The notes under the pieces: generated by a model
Database searches by the model: none
Told to the model about the DNA's origin: nothing
What the model saw: only the letters and a program-made list of their open reading frames with translations
Shown: positions 60,966-64,000 of the stretch, piece after piece
Numbering within the stretch: position 1 is the first letter of the stretch
How the letters are laid out: every line of letters starts with the position of its first letter
DNA from: Cohnella cholangitidis
GTDB taxonomy: Bacteria; Bacillota; Bacilli; Paenibacillales; Paenibacillaceae
Direction: 5' to 3'
Assembly (NCBI RefSeq): GCF_014107495.1
Contig: NZ_CP041969.1
Span: 930,001 to 994,000, forward strand
DNA length: 64,000 nucleotides
Made by a program: the position numbers and the translations under genes

Positions 60966-61790
60966 TTATCCTTTGGACGCTCCCGAGGTTAAGCCTTCAA
61001 CCAGGAAGCGCTGCAGCCAGATAAACAAGACGAGGACTGGAACGGCCAGCAACACCGCGCCTGCTGCGAAAAAAGTAAAATCGGTCGATGTCTGTTGATT
61101 GACGATATTGTACAGTCCGACGGCAAGCGTCGATTTGTCTTCCGTCCTCAAGATCAGTCTTGCGAAAATAAAGTCTATCCACGCGCCGTTGAATATGACG
61201 AGACTAACGTAGGTCAGCATCGGTTTGGACAGCGGAACCATGACGCTCGTAAATACTTTCCAGTTCGAGGCGCCGTCAATGCGAGCGGCCTCCTCCAAAC
61301 TTCTAGGAATCGTATCGTAGAATCCTTTCGCGACGAATACGTTGCTGATGAACGCGCCGGAGCTATAGACGAGGATCAACGCCCAATGCGAATTCAGCAA
61401 ATTGAACTGAAGCATCAAAATATAGATGGCCACGAGCGACATGAAGCTCGGGAACATATTCAAGACGAGCATTCCCGTCAATCCGAACTTCCGGCCAACG
61501 AAACGAAACCTAGCCATCGCATACGAACCTAACAGGGTCATCAGCGTCCCGAGAATCGCCGAGATCACCGCAACCTTGATCGTGTTCAAGTACCACTGGA
61601 CATATTGATACCGGGTGCTCGTAAACAGTTCTTTGTAATGATCCAGCGTGAATTTCTTCGGAATCAACGTCTCGCTGTACAGGCTATTTCCTTCCTTTAA
61701 GGAAGACATAACGATCCAGAGGGCCGGATACACAATGGATACGGTCAACAGAACGAGAATGATATACGTGATGAGATGACGAGTCTTCAT
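60966..61790 (-). CDS. mdxG: Maltodextrin ABC transporter permease, MalG/MdxG type
   Basis: A 274-residue permease with about six membrane segments and the EAA loop EAARIDGASNWKVF, matching MalG/MdxG. It overlaps the MalF-like gene by 4 bases (ATGA type) and precedes the GH13 gene by 30 bases, indicating one operon. Confidence 0.92.
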   Translation of the reverse strand: MKTRHLITYIILVLLTVSIVYPALWIVMSSLKEGNSLYSETLIPKKFTLDHYKELFTSTRYQYVQWYLNTIKVAVISAILGTLMTLLGSYAMARFRFVGRKFGLTGMLVLNMFPSFMSLVAIYILMLQFNLLNSHWALILVYSSGAFISNVFVAKGFYDTIPRSLEEAARIDGASNWKVFTSVMVPLSKPMLTYVSLVIFNGAWIDFIFARLILRTEDKSTLAVGLYNIVNQQTSTDFTFFAAGAVLLAVPVLVLFIWLQRFLVEGLTSGASKG

Positions 61791-63097
61791 TGGATCAAAT
61801 CCTCCTCTTTGAAGGATCGGGTTTTACGGAAGTTAAGGATCGAGATCGATGCAATGAATATAAAGACGAGTATGCTGAGCACCGATGCGAAGTTATATTG
61901 GTTGTTCGTCAATGTCAACTTGTACAGCCAAGTCACGAGCAAATCGGTCCCGCCGGCGTAAATATAGTCGGGCATGACGGGATTTCCGTTCGTTAACAAG
62001 AAAATAACGTTGAAGTTATTGAAGTTGCTGGCGAACTGCGTGATTAAGATCGGAGCCGTCGAGAACAGCACCAACGGGAACGTAATCACTCTGAAAGTGA
62101 AGAAGCGCGAGGCTCCGTCGACTTCCGCAGCCTCGTATAGATCTTTGGAAATCGTCGTCAGAATGCCCGATACAAGGATCATGATCAATGGAAAACCTAA
62201 CCATAGATTAACGGCGATGACCGTGATTCTCGCCCATGTCGGATCGTTAAGCCAAGGAATCCCGCCTAGTCCGAGCATCTCCAAGTATTGGTTGATCGGA
62301 CCGAATTCTTCATTTAATAAGTTTCTGAATACGAGCAGCGAAACCAAATTCGGCACGGCGAAAGGAATGACCAGCATCGTCCGCCAGAACGTTTTCAGCC
62401 TGATTCCTTTTTGATGAATGAGAACCGCGACGACCGTCCCTAGCATATACGTCGTTAGAGTGGCGGCGATAGACCAGAACACGGTCCATGCGGCTACCCC
62501 GATTAACGTATTGCTCCACGAACCTAGATTCAATAGATTCTTGAAAGTATCGAAGCCGATCCAATTGACCAGTTTCGCGGGAGGCAGATTGGGGGCCGCG
62601 AAATCGGTAAACGCGACCAGCACCGTAAAGATGATCGGCATGACCGTAAACAGCACGGCTGCCGTAATCGGTATAGCGAGGATGAAGTAAGGAAAATTGC
62701 GGTTCGCCATGTTGTTCCAGCTGACTCCGAAAGATGGGGGTTCGATTCCTTTCTCCCGATTCAACGCCGTTATCCTGGCATCGCGAACGCATAGAAAATA
62801 TACGAATAAGAACAGCAATACGAAGATTAAGGCGATCAGCCCTTCTACCATCATGAAGATGGAATGGTCGCCGGCCACCGGCTTGAATTCCCTGCCTATC
62901 TTAACCATTCCTCTGGGCGTGTCTCCCAAAGTAATCAAACCTCTGACCGATGTCGCCAATCGCGTTGCGATCCAGTAAATTCCGGCGATTTCGACTAATG
63001 CGAACAGCAAGCCTTTTACGAACTGGCGATTGTACCATTGCCCTAATCCCATAAACAAAACGGACAGCAGCGTCGCTTGAGGGGTATGTTTGGTCAT
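61787..63097 (-). CDS. mdxF: Maltodextrin ABC transporter permease, MalF/MdxF type
   Basis: A 436-residue permease longer than typical MalF-like CUT1 permeases. The N-terminal part, with FMGLGQWYNRQFVKGLLFAL, resembles the extended MdxF/MalF group. It then has the main permease domain with the EAA loop EAAEVDGASRFFTF. ATG 63097 is preferred over an in-frame start at 63127, because GAGAGGAGC lies upstream. As in the first sugar operon, no ATPase gene is present. Confidence 0.92.
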   Translation of the reverse strand: MTKHTPQATLLSVLFMGLGQWYNRQFVKGLLFALVEIAGIYWIATRLATSVRGLITLGDTPRGMVKIGREFKPVAGDHSIFMMVEGLIALIFVLLFLFVYFLCVRDARITALNREKGIEPPSFGVSWNNMANRNFPYFILAIPITAAVLFTVMPIIFTVLVAFTDFAAPNLPPAKLVNWIGFDTFKNLLNLGSWSNTLIGVAAWTVFWSIAATLTTYMLGTVVAVLIHQKGIRLKTFWRTMLVIPFAVPNLVSLLVFRNLLNEEFGPINQYLEMLGLGGIPWLNDPTWARITVIAVNLWLGFPLIMILVSGILTTISKDLYEAAEVDGASRFFTFRVITFPLVLFSTAPILITQFASNFNNFNVIFLLTNGNPVMPDYIYAGGTDLLVTWLYKLTLTNNQYNFASVLSILVFIFIASISILNFRKTRSFKEEDLIQ

Positions 63098-63163
63098 ATG
63101 ATCCGAAGCTCCTCTCTCCGAGGACACCCGGCATGCGCCGGATGCCTTCGGACATTAGCATAT

Positions 63164-64000
63164 TTATTGCGCTGCAGTCGAATTGATTAGATCTTTAACC
63201 GTTTGAACGGCTTTATCCATAGTCTCTTTAACATCCGCGTTCGAATCCCAGATCGATGCCCAAGCTGCATCCGTAGGAGCATAGAGGCTATTCATTTCCG
63301 GAATCGAAGGCATCGGCTTGGAATTTTTGAATTGTTCCACGATGCCGCTCAGAATCGGATCGTTCTTGATCAATGGATCTTCATTCGCTTCTTTATTCGC
63401 GGGAATGATATTGGCCAATTGGAAATCTTTAAGCGCGTTTTCTTTGGAAGTCAGGAAATTCGCGAAAAGTTTGGCCGCGTTCGGATATTGCGTGTAGGAG
63501 TTAACGTAGAACGATCTTACGCCGGACAGGGACAATGCAGGCGTACCGTCCGGGAACGAAGGCAACGGAGCGATACCGAAATCTACTTTTCCTTTGTACG
63601 AGCCAATGGACCACGGACCGTCGATCGACATCGCGACCTTGCCCGTCGAGAACAATTCGCCTTGAATATCAAAGGTCAAATCCGTCGTTTTGAGCGGAAG
63701 AATCTTTTTCAGACTTTGGTAGTACTTGATGCCTTCGATCGCGGCATCGCTGTTGAGACCGATGTCCGAACCGTCCGTATCGTCCTTACCGAAAATATAG
63801 CCGCCCTTCCACTTAACGAACATGCTGTTGAAATACAGGTTGTGCAGCCAAGTGATCGCGTATTTCTTGTTCGCCGGATCGTTGTACGATTCTGCGAATT
63901 TGATGACGTCGTCCCAAGTTTTAGGAACTTCTTTGACGAGCGCTTTGTTATAGAATAAGGCGTAAGTTTCGATCGTCTGAGGATAGCCGTACAAAATTCC
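63164..64000 (-). CDS. mdxE: Maltodextrin-binding lipoprotein, C-terminal part (cut at the right edge)
   Basis: A C-terminal fragment of a family 1 solute-binding protein, with ETYALFYNKALVKEVPKTWD, YIFGKDDTDGSDIG and VAMSIDGPWSIGSYKGKVDFG, as in maltose/maltodextrin-binding proteins. The N-terminus and lipobox lie beyond base 64000. It is the first visible gene of the mdxE-F-G-GH13 operon, 66 bases before mdxF. Confidence 0.88.
   Translation of the reverse strand, partial: GILYGYPQTIETYALFYNKALVKEVPKTWDDVIKFAESYNDPANKKYAITWLHNLYFNSMFVKWKGGYIFGKDDTDGSDIGLNSDAAIEGIKYYQSLKKILPLKTTDLTFDIQGELFSTGKVAMSIDGPWSIGSYKGKVDFGIAPLPSFPDGTPALSLSGVRSFYVNSYTQYPNAAKLFANFLTSKENALKDFQLANIIPANKEANEDPLIKNDPILSGIVEQFKNSKPMPSIPEMNSLYAPTDAAWASIWDSNADVKETMDKAVQTVKDLINSTAAQ

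Overview
The window looks like chromosome from a Gram-positive, endospore-type Firmicute of the Paenibacillaceae (Paenibacillus/Cohnella-like). The basis is the set of gene families: T-box leaders on tyrS and serS, a hemEHY operon, lipobox solute-binding proteins, an LTA-synthase-type sulfatase, YtxH, DUF948, DUF1450 and YutE-like proteins, AGGAGG ribosome binding sites, GTG/TTG starts and moderate GC. Genus and species are inference. No rRNA, tRNA, CRISPR array or insertion sequence was seen.

Layout. 1-548: start of a sensor kinase gene (partial). 775-8778: a DeoR-type repressor gene and a seven-gene catabolic operon (FGGY kinase, SDR dehydrogenase, HAD phosphatase, ABC importer, BtpA-like protein) with visible promoters and paired TGATCA operators. 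8965-11373: ABC-2 transporter. 11370-13586: UvrD-type helicase. 13657-16107: molybdenum cofactor genes mobA-moeA-mobB. 16394-19868: hemE-hemH-hemY. 20055-21257: MFS transporter. 21319-24554: tyrS and serS, divergent, each behind a T-box leader. 24603-24846: a five-copy, 51-bp palindromic repeat array. 24895-30549: oligopeptide ABC transporter. 31142-38508: housekeeping genes, including two with apparent one-base frameshifts (a DUF1232 protein and glutamate racemase).

The most interesting region is 38662-54891, a biosynthetic gene cluster I do not recognise as a described system. It combines (i) an AsbF-like 3-dehydroshikimate dehydratase that should make 3,4-dihydroxybenzoate, (ii) three adenylate-forming ligases, each beside its own small carrier protein, (iii) three BtrH/AsbE-like papain-fold proteins that could be acyltransferases, one lacking the expected Cys, (iv) a BtrK-like PLP decarboxylase that may act on a carrier-bound amino acid, (v) a sugar aminotransferase plus Gfo/Idh/MocA dehydrogenase pair, (vi) an ABC exporter, an MGT-type glycosyltransferase and an AraC regulator. 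The petrobactin synthetases AsbA/AsbB are absent. The working model is a catechol-acylated amino sugar or aminocyclitol, possibly an iron chelator or antibiotic, built by carrier-protein acyl transfer as in petrobactin and butirosin.

55043-58863 holds small conserved genes, a CuA-type cupredoxin, malic enzyme and a holin-like protein. 59145-64000 is a maltodextrin operon (binding protein, two permeases, GH13 enzyme), running off the right edge.
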